Shown piece by piece: positions 52,101 to 60,900 of a stretch of DNA of 64,000 bases; within the stretch, counting starts at the first letter, position 1, and each line of letters starts with the position of its first letter. Origin of the DNA: Cohnella sp. CFH 77786 (GTDB lineage Bacteria > Bacillota > Bacilli > Paenibacillales > Paenibacillaceae). Location of the stretch: contig NZ_WJIB01000012.1 in assembly GCF_019400745.1 (NCBI RefSeq), forward strand, positions 103,145-167,144. The letters run 5' to 3'. The notes under the pieces were generated by a model. It was given only the letters and a program-made list of their open reading frames with translations, made no database searches and was not told the DNA's origin. The position numbers were made by a program, and so were the translations under genes.

Positions 52101-52343
52101 ATCCTCTACGACCTGTGGTGGAACCCGGCCGTAGAGCAGCAAGCCGCGGATCGCGCCCACCGCTTCGGGCAGAAGAACGTCGTGCAGGTCATCCGGCTCG
52201 TGACGCACGGCACCGTGGAAGAGAAGATGTACGCGCTCCAGCAGCGTAAGAAGGATCTGATCGAGGAAGTGATCCAGCCGGGCCAGGAATCCCTGTCCAC
52301 CCTGACGGAGCAAGAGATCCGGGAGCTCCTCCTGATCGAATGA
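49104..52343 (+). CDS. SWIM-domain SNF2/Rad54-family helicase-like protein
   Basis: The 1079-residue protein starts MRLQFSLKTIRSLCG. A SWIM zinc finger near residue 65 has CSCPTLGSYDRCCQH. A central SNF2-associated domain precedes the ATPase: Walker A GILADDMGLGKTVQSIAFL near residue 650, DEAQAFKN, then helicase C VFSQFTEM, GGTGLNLTGADTVI and HRFGQ. ATG 49104 follows GGAGCCTGAAC. It probably acts on DNA-protein complexes. No restriction or mobile-element partner is adjacent, so the role is not assigned. Confidence 0.93.
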   Translation: MRLQFSLKTIRSLCGQVSYAKGETLCRAGKVEITRYDAAAGICEAIVKGRNGNLLVSIAADPQEEIDARCSCPTLGSYDRCCQHIAAVLLSLRDIPADGAATVQASAPPGDFSLTESVLGLFASPPKSPASTRIVQDARPLLDVEFTCRPVPYGYRKLMLGIEMKAGPKRLYVVQKIREFLDRVDRREPYAFSGHFAYEPSLHGFRPEDGAVLRQLTRVLRHEKMYRDASNPFATDTQRISGDRMLLVPPVFWDNLLPLLAAAPSARMEQDDYVSEGIRIVSEPLPLRFRLQFSASGTYELAIDGLDRIAVMESYGMVLHEARIVKVRDDLSHRLAEFKRMLETSGKTRLPVSPAQIGDFMEKVVPVLMKLGSVRIDEAVADRVTRIPLKAKLYLDRVKDRLLAGLEFHYGEIVINPLETETRRGGDRILMRDGERETRILELMEQIPFAKTESGYFLAEEEAEYDFLYHVVPQLQKLADIYATSAVKTRLFAGHAPPRIIVDSDERTDWLYCRFELEGFPPNEIRRLVQAVEEKRRFYKMPSGALMPLEGAELQDIIRFFREVGIRSENVTGAEIKVPLARALHLMDADERRAGIRLGKSFRRLLEDMRNPDSLDFPVPDSLAPVLRDYQRVGYQWLKTLTHYRFGGILADDMGLGKTVQSIAFLVSVLPEIRAEGLPALIVAPSSLLYNWRNELEKFAPDVRAVVADGGKTERNRLLRSERADVVITSYPLLLKDLERFAGMAFHTVILDEAQAFKNPTTQTAQAVKQIGARHRFALTGTPIENRLEELWSLYDVVCPGLFPDRKEFGEMSREAVARRIRPFLLRRLKTDVLTELPEKIESVQASELLPEQKKLYLAYLAKLQKDTLKHLAKEGLHKSRIKILAGLTRLRQLCCHPALFIQDYAGRSAKFEQLLEILEECRGSGKRVLVFSQFTEMLNLIRREMAGQGVPFFYLDGQTPSAERVELCSRFNEGERELFLISLKAGGTGLNLTGADTVILYDLWWNPAVEQQAADRAHRFGQKNVVQVIRLVTHGTVEEKMYALQQRKKDLIEEVIQPGQESLSTLTEQEIRELLLIE

Positions 52344-52464
52344 GCATGAAGGAAGAGAGGCTTCGAGATTCGAAACATCCGAAGCGTCTCTTTTTTTGGG
52401 CTACTAACGTCTCCTTCTGTTTGATGGTATAATTATCCATAATCCAAAGCAATGGGAGGCGTTC

Positions 52465-52899
52465 ATGACAATGGAATCGGGTAATCAAGGAACAATATCG
52501 GTAGAAACGACAGTCCATGCACCCGCCCGAAAAGTGTGGGAATATTGGACCGAACCGCAGCATATCACGAAATGGAGTTTTGCATCCGATGACTGGCATG
52601 CTCCCCATGCCGAAAATGATTTAAGGGCGGGAGGAAAATTTCTTACAAGGCTGGAAGCGAAGGATGGAAGCTTTGGATTCGATTTCGGCGGGGTTTATGA
52701 TGAAATTCGAACCAACGAATTCATTTCTTACACGCTCGGAGATGGAAGAAAAGTCACGGTCACCTTTTTGAGTCAAGAGAACAGCACGAAGGTCATTGAG
52801 GTGTTTGAAGCGGAAGGAACCCATTCCATTGAGCAACAACAAGCGGGCTGGCAGGCGTTTCTAGACAACTTCAAAAAATATTGCGAAAACGCGAATTAA
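52465..52899 (+). CDS. AHSA1/SRPBCC domain protein
   Basis: The 144-residue protein has VWEYWTEPQHITKWSFASDDWHAP and GGVYDEIRTNEFISYTLGDGR, typical of the AHSA1 (Aha1 C-terminal-like) family. GGGAGG precedes the ATG. Base composition is lower in G+C than the flanking genes. Function unknown. Confidence 0.85.
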   Translation: MTMESGNQGTISVETTVHAPARKVWEYWTEPQHITKWSFASDDWHAPHAENDLRAGGKFLTRLEAKDGSFGFDFGGVYDEIRTNEFISYTLGDGRKVTVTFLSQENSTKVIEVFEAEGTHSIEQQQAGWQAFLDNFKKYCENAN

Positions 52900-52905
52900 G
52901 ATTCA

Positions 52906-52938
52906 CAAAAAAAACCTTCTCCCCGGAAGGTTTTTTTG
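52906..52938. terminator. bidirectional terminator
   Basis: AAAAAAACCTTC and GAAGGTTTTTTT pair around TCCCCG, with A-run and T-run on both sides. It separates the AHSA1 gene from the metallophosphoesterase gene. Confidence 0.93.
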
Positions 52939-53017
52939 TCGAGCAAGGATCTCACCCGTTCTGATACAATTTTCTTATTCAGGAATTGGCGATGTCAATA
53001 CCGAACGGAAAGGGACA

Positions 53018-53791
53018 ATGAGCCTATTGCTGCTTTGCATTTTTGGGGCTGCGATTTTACTTCACCTGTTGTTAATCGTTCCCACTCAGTGGCTGAAGGT
53101 CGAGCGAATTCAGCATCCTTGCGGTTTAGGGATCCGAGTTCTTCAGATCAGCGACCTTCATGTGGAGAGACTCAGGGTCGGATATGGCAGACTGCAACGA
53201 TTGATCCTGGAAGAACAGCCGGACTATATTGTGCTGACCGGTGATTTCACGATGAAATCCCGTTATTTGTCCAAGGTGAGACGATATGCGGAAGCGATAT
53301 GCTCGCTTGGAATCCCCGTATTCGCCGTATTAGGCAATCATGATTACAGATTGCCTCCGGCTGACTTAGACCGCCTTGTCCGGATACTTAGGAGCGCAGG
53401 CGTAAAAGTCCTGATCAATGAATCCGTAGAGACAGCCGGCATCCAATGGATCGGCATTGACGATTTTACGAGCAAGAAGAGCAATGTGGACGAGGCGTTC
53501 CATCAAGTGAATCCCGATAAAGCAAGCTTGGTTTTGACCCATACGCCGGAATTGGTACTCCATATGAATCGCAAGTATACCTACTTCATGGCCGGGCATC
53601 TGCACGGCAAACAGTTCAACATCCCCTTTTTCTTTCGCATCAAAAACAAGGGAAAGTTGGCAGCCGGCGGCGTTTACAAAGGATTGCATCTTGGACAAAA
53701 CGGGCCGTTCTACATCTCGGCAGGCATTGGACAGGCAGGTCTGAATGCTCGTTTTCTTATACGCAGCGAAGTGACCCTTCATCATCTGTGA
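53018..53791 (+). CDS. membrane-anchored metallophosphoesterase (YkuE type)
   Basis: The 257-residue protein has an N-terminal helix (LLLCIFGAAILLHLLL). The metal motifs are ISDLHVE, GDF, GNHDY, LTHTPE and GHLHG. YkuE-like proteins are peripheral-membrane phosphoesterases. GGAAAGGG lies before the ATG. Low-G+C composition shared with the previous gene. Substrate unknown. Confidence 0.9.
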   Translation: MSLLLLCIFGAAILLHLLLIVPTQWLKVERIQHPCGLGIRVLQISDLHVERLRVGYGRLQRLILEEQPDYIVLTGDFTMKSRYLSKVRRYAEAICSLGIPVFAVLGNHDYRLPPADLDRLVRILRSAGVKVLINESVETAGIQWIGIDDFTSKKSNVDEAFHQVNPDKASLVLTHTPELVLHMNRKYTYFMAGHLHGKQFNIPFFFRIKNKGKLAAGGVYKGLHLGQNGPFYISAGIGQAGLNARFLIRSEVTLHHL

Positions 53792-53814
53792 TTTTCTTTG
53801 TTATGAGGGCCGCG

Positions 53815-53881
53815 TTGACACGCTAAAAATGGGTATGGTATAAGAAAATTAGCTTTAGCACTCTTGCGCGAAGAGTGCTAA
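53815..53881 (+). promoter_or_regulatory. htpG: htpG promoter with CIRCE operator
   Basis: TTGACA (53815-53820), an 18-base spacer and TATAAG (53839-53844) form the promoter. TTAGCACTC-N9-GAGTGCTAA at 53855-53881 is a perfect CIRCE element, the HrcA binding site. HtpG under HrcA is not the arrangement in B. subtilis, where htpG is not in the CIRCE regulon. Confidence 0.95.
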
Positions 53882-53921
53882 TTGCCGGACGAGATTACCA
53901 TTTCGAAAGGGGAATCGCCGC

Positions 53922-55757
53922 GTGGCCAAGAAAGCGTTCAAAGCCGAATCCAAACGCCTGCTCGACCTGATGATCCACTCCATCTATACGCAGAAGGAAA
54001 TTTTCCTGCGGGAGCTCATTTCCAACGCCAGCGACGCCATCGACAAAATTTACTACAAAGCGCTGACCGACGACAGCCTGGTATTCGATAAAGACAACTA
54101 TTACATCAAGCTTGCGGCCGACAAGGAGAAGCGCCTGCTGACCATCACGGACACCGGTATCGGGATGACGCAAGAGGATCTCGAGAACAACCTCGGCGTC
54201 ATCGCCAGAAGCGGCTCCTTCGCCTTCAAGCAAGAGAACGAATTGAAAGAGGATCATTCGATCATCGGCCAGTTCGGCGTCGGTTTCTATTCGTCCTTTA
54301 TGGTCGCCGATGTCGTCACGGTCGTCAGCAAAGCGCTCGGCAGCGACCAGGCTTACAAGTGGGAGTCCTCCGGAGCGGACGGGTATACGATCGAGCCGTG
54401 CGACAAGGAGACCGTCGGAACCGAGATCACTCTGAAAATCAAAGAGAACACCGAAGACGAGCACTATGACGAGTATCTTGAGCCTTACCGCCTGAAGTCC
54501 ATCATCAAGAAGTACTCCGATTTCATCCGGTATCCGATCAAGATGGCGCAAGACGGCGAAGAGCAGACCGTCAACAGCATGGTGCCGATCTGGCGCAAGA
54601 ACAAAAACGAGCTGACGGCGGAAGACTACGAGAACTTCTACGCGGAGAAGCGCTACGGCTTCGACAAGCCGCTGAAGCACCTTCACATCCAGGCGGACGG
54701 AGCCTCGGTTTACCGCGCCATTCTGTACATCCCCGAGAAACCGCCGTTCGATTACTACACGAAGGAATACGAGAAAGGTCTTGAGCTCTATTCCAACGGC
54801 GTTCTGATCATGAACAAGTGCGCGGACCTGCTCCCCGACTATTTCGGCTTCGTCAAAGGAATGGTCGACTCCGAGGATCTGTCGCTGAATATTTCCCGGG
54901 AGATGCTGCAGCATGACCGGCAGCTGAAGCTGATCGCCAAGAACATCACGGGCAAAATCAAAAGCCAATTGCAGAGCATGCTCAAGGACGAGCGGGAGGC
55001 CTACGAGAAGTTCTATCAATCCTTCGGCCGCCAGCTCAAGTTCGGGGTGTACAGCGATTTCGGCATGAACAAGGAAACGCTCCAGGATCTGCTGATGTTC
55101 TACTCCTCCAAGGAGAAGAAGCCGGTCACGCTGGACGAATACGTCTCGAGAATGCCGGAGGATCAGAAATACATTTACTACGCTTCCGGCGAGTCGATCG
55201 ACCGGATCGAGAAGCTGCCGAAAACCGAGCTGGTGCTGGACAAAGGATACGAAGTGCTGTTCCTGACCGAGGACATCGACGAATTCGCCCTCAAGGTGCT
55301 CATGTCCTACAAGGACAAATCGTTCAAGTCCGTATCGGACGGAGATCTCGGCATCGAGGCGGATGCGGGGGAAAGCAAGACGGAGCAGGAGGAGGGCGGC
55401 CGCAAAGAGCTGTTCGACTACATGAAGACGTACCTGTCGGATAAGGTCAAGGACGTTCGGGCGTCGAAACGCCTGAAATCCCATCCGGTCTGCCTTACGA
55501 CGGAGGGCGAAGTCTCGATCGAGATGGAGAAAATTCTGCAGGCGATGCCGAACAGCCAGGACGTGAAAGCCGACAAGGTGCTCGAAATCAACGTGAACCA
55601 CCCGGTATTCCAATCGCTCCAGGACGCTCACGAGAAAGACAAGGAGAAGCTGGCGCTGTATACCAACCTGCTGTACCATCAGGCGCTGCTGATCGAGGGA
55701 TTGCCGATCCAGGATCCCGTCGCGTTCACGAACGACATTTGCAAAGTGATGGTGTAA
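53922..55757 (+). CDS. htpG: HSP90 chaperone HtpG
   Basis: The 611-residue protein starts [42 protein letters not shown]-binding [14 protein letters not shown] and [15 protein letters not shown] are present. Length is normal. The GTG start follows GAAAGGGGAATCGCC. Regulated by the CIRCE promoter upstream. Cytosolic ATP-dependent chaperone. Confidence 0.97.
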   Translation: MAKKAFKAESKRLLDLMIHSIYTQKEIFLRELISNASDAIDKIYYKALTDDSLVFDKDNYYIKLAADKEKRLLTITDTGIGMTQEDLENNLGVIARSGSFAFKQENELKEDHSIIGQFGVGFYSSFMVADVVTVVSKALGSDQAYKWESSGADGYTIEPCDKETVGTEITLKIKENTEDEHYDEYLEPYRLKSIIKKYSDFIRYPIKMAQDGEEQTVNSMVPIWRKNKNELTAEDYENFYAEKRYGFDKPLKHLHIQADGASVYRAILYIPEKPPFDYYTKEYEKGLELYSNGVLIMNKCADLLPDYFGFVKGMVDSEDLSLNISREMLQHDRQLKLIAKNITGKIKSQLQSMLKDEREAYEKFYQSFGRQLKFGVYSDFGMNKETLQDLLMFYSSKEKKPVTLDEYVSRMPEDQKYIYYASGESIDRIEKLPKTELVLDKGYEVLFLTEDIDEFALKVLMSYKDKSFKSVSDGDLGIEADAGESKTEQEEGGRKELFDYMKTYLSDKVKDVRASKRLKSHPVCLTTEGEVSIEMEKILQAMPNSQDVKADKVLEINVNHPVFQSLQDAHEKDKEKLALYTNLLYHQALLIEGLPIQDPVAFTNDICKVMV

Positions 55758-55781
55758 AGCGGATCAAAACAAGAATAGGAA

Positions 55782-56174
55782 TTACCCCTCAACCTTTTCC
55801 AGAACTTGGAAAAGGTTTTTCATTTCAATCCGGATGCAAGGAAACCGCTCGGTCACGAGCGTATCGAAGGATCCGCAGGTTCGTTCGAGGCGGTACTTCC
55901 CGTTCTCCAGTCCGAATTGATCCACCGTCCGGTGACGGGCATCGACAATCCAATATTCCTTGACGCCGAACCGCTGATAAAGCTCCTTTTTGGGGACCTT
56001 ATCGTGCTCGCCCGTGCTGGGGGACAAGATCTCGACGAGCAGGTCGGGCACGCCCTCTATTCCGGTTTTCATGATCTGCGAGTTTTCGTTCGAGATATAA
56101 ATCAGATCCGGCTCATCCCTCTGGTCGGACAAAGCCGTCACCGCATTACGAATGTTTGTTCTTATTCTACGGCA
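55782..56174 (-). pseudogene. 5'-truncated Uma2 (DUF820) remnant
   Basis: The open frame reads EGVPDLLVEILSPSTGEHDK and YQRFGVKEYWIVDARHRTV, the C-terminal half of the Uma2 family. The first about 90 residues of the family are missing. The 5' end runs into a 27-base palindrome and the DUF445 gene, so it has no plausible start. Uma2 proteins resemble restriction-like nuclease folds. This is a decayed fragment. Confidence 0.75.
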
Positions 56175-56201
56175 AACTTGAAGTTGAATCAACTTCAAGT
56201 T
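56175..56201. repeat. perfect 27-base palindrome at the DUF445 gene end
   Basis: AACTTGAAGTTGA and TCAACTTCAAGTT are exact inverted arms around one A. The stop codon of the DUF445 gene (56195-56197) lies in the right arm, which is also the boundary of the Uma2 fragment. Confidence 0.85.
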
Positions 56202-57439
56202 ATCCACTGGAACGCCGACAGCACGAGTCCTACGATGAATCCGCAGATCGCCCCGTTCACGCGGATCCACTGAAGGTCTTTGCCGACCTTCTCTTCCAGC
56301 ATGCGGACCAAGGAAGCGTCGTCCATTTGCTCCACGTTCTCTTTGACCAGTTGGCCAATCCGGTAATGGTTCGCTTGGGCCCAATCGATGACGGCCGCGA
56401 GCACCCGGTTCTGGACCGCTTCCACCCGTTGCGGATGGCGGCTTAAACTGCGCACCGCCGTTCGATACACGGCGAATACGGCTCGTCCGCCGCTTGCCCG
56501 CTCCCGTTCCAACCGATCGATCAGCCCCCTGCGGATTTCCTCCAGCCGCGCCAGCAGGAACGTTCCGCCCTCCGGGCCGGCCGCGAAATCGGCAAGTCCC
56601 TGCTTCCATCGGTTCAACCGTTCGTCATCGCCCGCGAATTCGAACAGCCTCACGCGGATTTCCTGAATGAGCCGCTGCCGGTTCTCATTATCCGAATCCA
56701 GCAAGCCGTTCCCGGCCGAGATCAGCATGTTCTGCAGCAGGGTTCCCAGCTTGTCCTCGCTCGCGAAGCCGGCGAACGCCTGGATCGCGAATCCCATAAA
56801 GCCGGAGGCTTTGACCTCGGACAGCTTCTCGAGAGCGAGCCTGCCGAGTACGTCCCTCGTCCCCGGCTGCCCTACCCATTTTAATGCCTCCGAAATCGCG
56901 TAATCGAACGCCTTCTCCTCGTATCCCGACTGAATGAGCTTCGTGACGACGGTTTCCGCCGCGGCTTTGGGATCCGTTTGCCGAACGTAGCCGGCAATGC
57001 CCGCTTGCAGCGCCGGCAGCGATCGTTCAATCGGAAACTCGCGCAGCATGCCGATGGCGGCGTCCAGCATCTCCGTCCTCACGGACCGTTTGCGTAAATT
57101 CCTCGTGAGGAACGAAGCCGCGTTGCTCAGAAGGGGAACGTTCCGCAGCTTGTTTTCGATGCTCCGCTTGTTCAGCAATTCGTTCTCCATGGCGGAAACG
57201 AGCGATTGGACGATTCGGTCCTTGTTTCGAAGCAGCAGTGACGTATGGGGAATCGGAATGCCGAACGGATGGCGGAACAACGCCGTCACGGCGAACCAAT
57301 CGGCCACTCCCCCGACGAGACCGGCTTCGAATCCGCCTCTGAGCAGCTGAACGAATACGCTATCGGGCAGAAACAACGTAACGGTAAAACCGCAAGCCAT
57401 GAGCGCAAGCGACGCCCCGGCCAAATATCTGGATTTCAT
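56195..57439 (-). CDS. DUF445 family membrane protein
   Basis: The 414-residue protein starts MKSRYLAGASLALMACGF. It has membrane helices at both ends (ASLALMACGFTVTLFL and AICGFIVGLVLSAF), a long helical middle and GGFEAGLVGGVADWFAVTALFRHPFG, the DUF445 signature. ATG 57439 follows GGGAGGTTCTC. Its function is unknown. Confidence 0.9.
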   Translation of the reverse strand: MKSRYLAGASLALMACGFTVTLFLPDSVFVQLLRGGFEAGLVGGVADWFAVTALFRHPFGIPIPHTSLLLRNKDRIVQSLVSAMENELLNKRSIENKLRNVPLLSNAASFLTRNLRKRSVRTEMLDAAIGMLREFPIERSLPALQAGIAGYVRQTDPKAAAETVVTKLIQSGYEEKAFDYAISEALKWVGQPGTRDVLGRLALEKLSEVKASGFMGFAIQAFAGFASEDKLGTLLQNMLISAGNGLLDSDNENRQRLIQEIRVRLFEFAGDDERLNRWKQGLADFAAGPEGGTFLLARLEEIRRGLIDRLERERASGGRAVFAVYRTAVRSLSRHPQRVEAVQNRVLAAVIDWAQANHYRIGQLVKENVEQMDDASLVRMLEEKVGKDLQWIRVNGAICGFIVGLVLSAFQWIT

Positions 57440-57845
57440 GAGAACCTCCCTGAGCCTGTGCCACATTATCTCCCTCCATGATAATGAACGTTGGGGGGAA
57501 GAACAACTTTTCCCAAAGCCGAGACTAGACCCTTCTTGTTTGGGTAGCGGCGTCAAGCCGGTGCCGGGACTGGATTAGCGCAAATGTACCGCTAAACTGC
57601 ACCCAACCGTAGTTTATAAGCCATTGGAAAGGAAAAATCACCATTAATCCCCTTCAACCCGGATTTTCGATTCGGAGACCACTTTGGGTGGGAACTTTTT
57701 CCTCCATTTACCCTCCCGGGGTAGCCTCGGAACAAATGACTCCATCCGCTTGCGAAGCGCTCTTCTCTGGAGCATAACCAGGCGCTTATTCAAGAAAACT
57801 GGGGTGCCGGCCCGACGGCGTACATCAACCTTTCCCCGAAAAACA
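57440..57845. other. intergenic gap without a supported gene
   Basis: About 400 bases between DUF445 and the nucleotidase-fusion gene. A 43-codon minus-strand frame starting at ATG near 57777 has no ribosome binding site. No tandem repeat or RNA element is seen. Confidence 0.6.
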
Positions 57846-57895
57846 ACCCCTTGCGGCTGAACCGAAGGGATACCTTGCGGTTCGGCCGAAGGGGC
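57846..57895 (-). terminator. rho-independent terminator of the nucleotidase-fusion gene
   Basis: CGGTTCAGCCGCAAGGGG pairs with the facing CCCCTTCGGCCGAACCG arm. On the minus strand TTGTTTTTC follows. It lies just downstream of the stop at 57918. Confidence 0.85.
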
Positions 57896-57917
57896 GCTTT
57901 CATGCGTTTACGTTCGA

Positions 57918-60900
57918 TTACTTGCTGGGGATGCGTATTTTCTGGCCGACGAAGATCAAATCCGGGTTGGACAGCCGGTTGTATTCGGCGAGTTCCTTCC
58001 AAGTGACGCCGTAGCGGAGGGCGATCTTCGACAGCCAGTCGCCCGCCTTCACGGTGTAGACGATGTCTGAGCCGGCACGATCGCCGCCGGAGTGACCGCC
58101 TGAACCGGTGCCGCCGTTGCCGCCGGCGTTGCCCCCGGCTCCGCTGCCGTCGCCGTTGCCGCCTTCGCTGCCTCTACCGCCGCCGGAAGAAGCGGGCACG
58201 GGCGGCTTGCCCAGATCCAAGGCGTACTTCGCGAAGCCCGACGCTTCGTCGCTCTTCCATTGCACCGAGGCGATGCTCTCGGCGAAGCCCTTCGCGTTCG
58301 GAGACGTCTCGAACGTGACGTTCGCGCCGCCCGGAATCGGAGCGAAGCTCCAGTTGCCGTCGGCGGAAGGATTGATCGTCTTCTGCGTCATGATGTAATC
58401 GATGATAACCTGTCGCGTTTCATCCGGCGAGTCGATGACGATGTTGCTGCCGTCCAGACCCGGGAAATTGCCGCCGCCGCCGGCCCGGTAATTGTTGGTC
58501 GCAACGAGGAACTTCATGTCTTTCGTCACCGGTTTGCCCTCGAAGGTCAAGTCCACGATCCGGTGCGCGGAAGGGTTCTTCAGCTTGCCGTCCTTGTCAT
58601 ATCGGGACGGCTGGGTTACGTCAATATGGTACGAGACGCCGTCGATCACGTCGAAATTATAGGTAGGAAAGCTCTCGTCGACGAGCGGCTGTTCGCCTGA
58701 ACCGTTCGGATCGATCTGGTTGAACTGTCCTGCCGAGCGCTCCAGCCATTCCCGCACCTGATCGCCGTTCAGCAGAACCGCTTTCAGCGTATTCGGGTAC
58801 ACATACAGGTCGGCGACGTTTTTGATCGCGATCGTGCCGGCCGGGATATTGGTGTAATAGGCCGGCCCGCTCCTTCCTCCGGCTTTGAACGGCGCGCCGG
58901 CAGACAGAACCGGGATACCGTCCAGCTCCGTTCCCTGGATATGCTTCTCCACGTACCACTTCTGCGCATTGGTTACGATCTGGATGGACGGATCGTCCTG
59001 GATCAGCGCGAAATAGCTGTTGATCGGCGCGCTGGTCTTCCCAACGGGACCGCGAATGTAATCCAAGGTGTGCTCATGGTCCTCTTTCACCGCTTCGACG
59101 ATCTCCGGATCGGAATCCACGAGCGGAACCGTCTTGCCGTCTTTCTTCTCGGAAATCGGACGTGCCTGGCTTTGCGAATCGACCAGCGTCCACTTGCCGT
59201 CCTTCTTCTCCAGCGTCATGTCGATCACGCCGAGGTTGTTGCCCCAATAACCCGGCTCTACCGCCGGAACGCCGTTGATCGTGCCTTTGGCGACATCGAT
59301 TCCGTTCTCGCTTTTGAAAGCCGGCCCCGGGAATACGACGTGGGAATGGCCGAACAGGATGGCATTGATATCTTTCACCTTGCTGAGCAGCCATGCCGCA
59401 TTTTCTTCGTTGCCTTCATGGACGGTTCCGCCCATCCCCGAATGAGGCACGGCGATGACGATATCGGCTCCTTTGCTCTTCATTTCGGGAACGAACTTCT
59501 CGGCCGTGGCGACGATGTCCTTCGCGATCACTTTGCCTTGCAGATTGGAGCGGTCCCACTGCATGATCTGCGGAGGGACGAAGCCGATGACGCCGACCTT
59601 CAGCTTGACGTCTTCTCCCGCTTCGTTCTTGAAGGTTTTGTCCAAAATGACGTACGGCGTGAAATAGTTTTTGTCGTTATCCGGGTTGTCGTCATGGTCG
59701 TCCACGTACACGTTGGCGTTCACGTACGGGAAGTCCGCGCCCTTCAGGCTGCGCTGCAGGAAATCGAGGCCGTAATTGAACTCATGGTTGCCGATATTGC
59801 CCGCATCGTAGTCGAGCAGGTCCATCGCTTTATAAACCGGATGAACGGCGTCCGGATCCTTCAATTGGTCGATCTTGGCGATATAGTCGCCCATCGGGTT
59901 GCCTTGCAGCAGGTCGCCGTTGTCGAACAGCAGGCTGTTCTTGACCTCGTCGCGGGCATTGCGGATCAGGGTAGCCGTGCGGACGAGCCCGAATTCGTCG
60001 GTCGGGGCGTCCTTAAAATAATCGTAGTTCATGATTTCGACGTGGATGTCGGTCGTTTCCATCAGGCGCAGCTTCAGCCGGTTCTTGGCGCTCTCCGGAA
60101 TCGCGTCCGTCGCGGCGATGCGGCCGTCCGTCTTCGGAGCGATCGTGCCCTTCTTCTGGATCGTCTCGATGATCAGCGCGTTCAGCAGCGGTCCGGCGTT
60201 CGCGTCAAGCAGCACCTTCGCGCCCTTGAACATCGTATAGCCGTCGCCGCCGGTCGCCACGAAGTCCAGCGAGGCCATCGTATACTTGGCTTTCATGTCC
60301 AGCGGCTTGCCGCCGATGCGGACATCGACCACGCGCGAGCCCGGCGACAGCTTCGGATTGTACGTATACGTCATGCCGCTGACTTGCGGGAAGCGGCCGG
60401 CGCCGCTCTCGATTTGACTCACGCCGTTCTCCAGCGCCTGCCGGATCATCTCGCCCGTCACTTCCAGCTTGATCACGTAGTTGGTGAACGGAAGCGCGTC
60501 GATGATATCCTTCTTCGTCAGGTTGCCGACAGGGAAAATCCGTTCCGCCCGGATGCCGCCGCCGTTGACGAGCGCGATGTCGGCTCCCGCATATTCGCGG
60601 ATCGTATCCGCCACGAAATCGCCGATCGCGGTCTCGCCCTTGCGCTGGGAGGCCTTCATTACGTCGAGCTCGGTCTCCGTCTTGCCGATGACGACGCCCA
60701 GATCCGACGAGAGTTTGGACGTATAGTCGTCCATGACCGCTTTGACGTCCGCGCTGGGCGTGAACCCTTCCTTCGCGACTTCGTCGGCGATCTTGTAACG
60801 ATGGAAGTTGTAATCCGTCACTTTGCCGTTCTCGACTTGCAAATTGATTTGGCCCATGAACTCGAATTCGTCCCCGATGAACCAGAGGAGCGAATTTCCG

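Noticed and set aside
57646..57777. 43-codon minus-strand frame beginning MLQRRALRKRMES
   Set aside because: No ribosome binding site at the ATG and no family resemblance.
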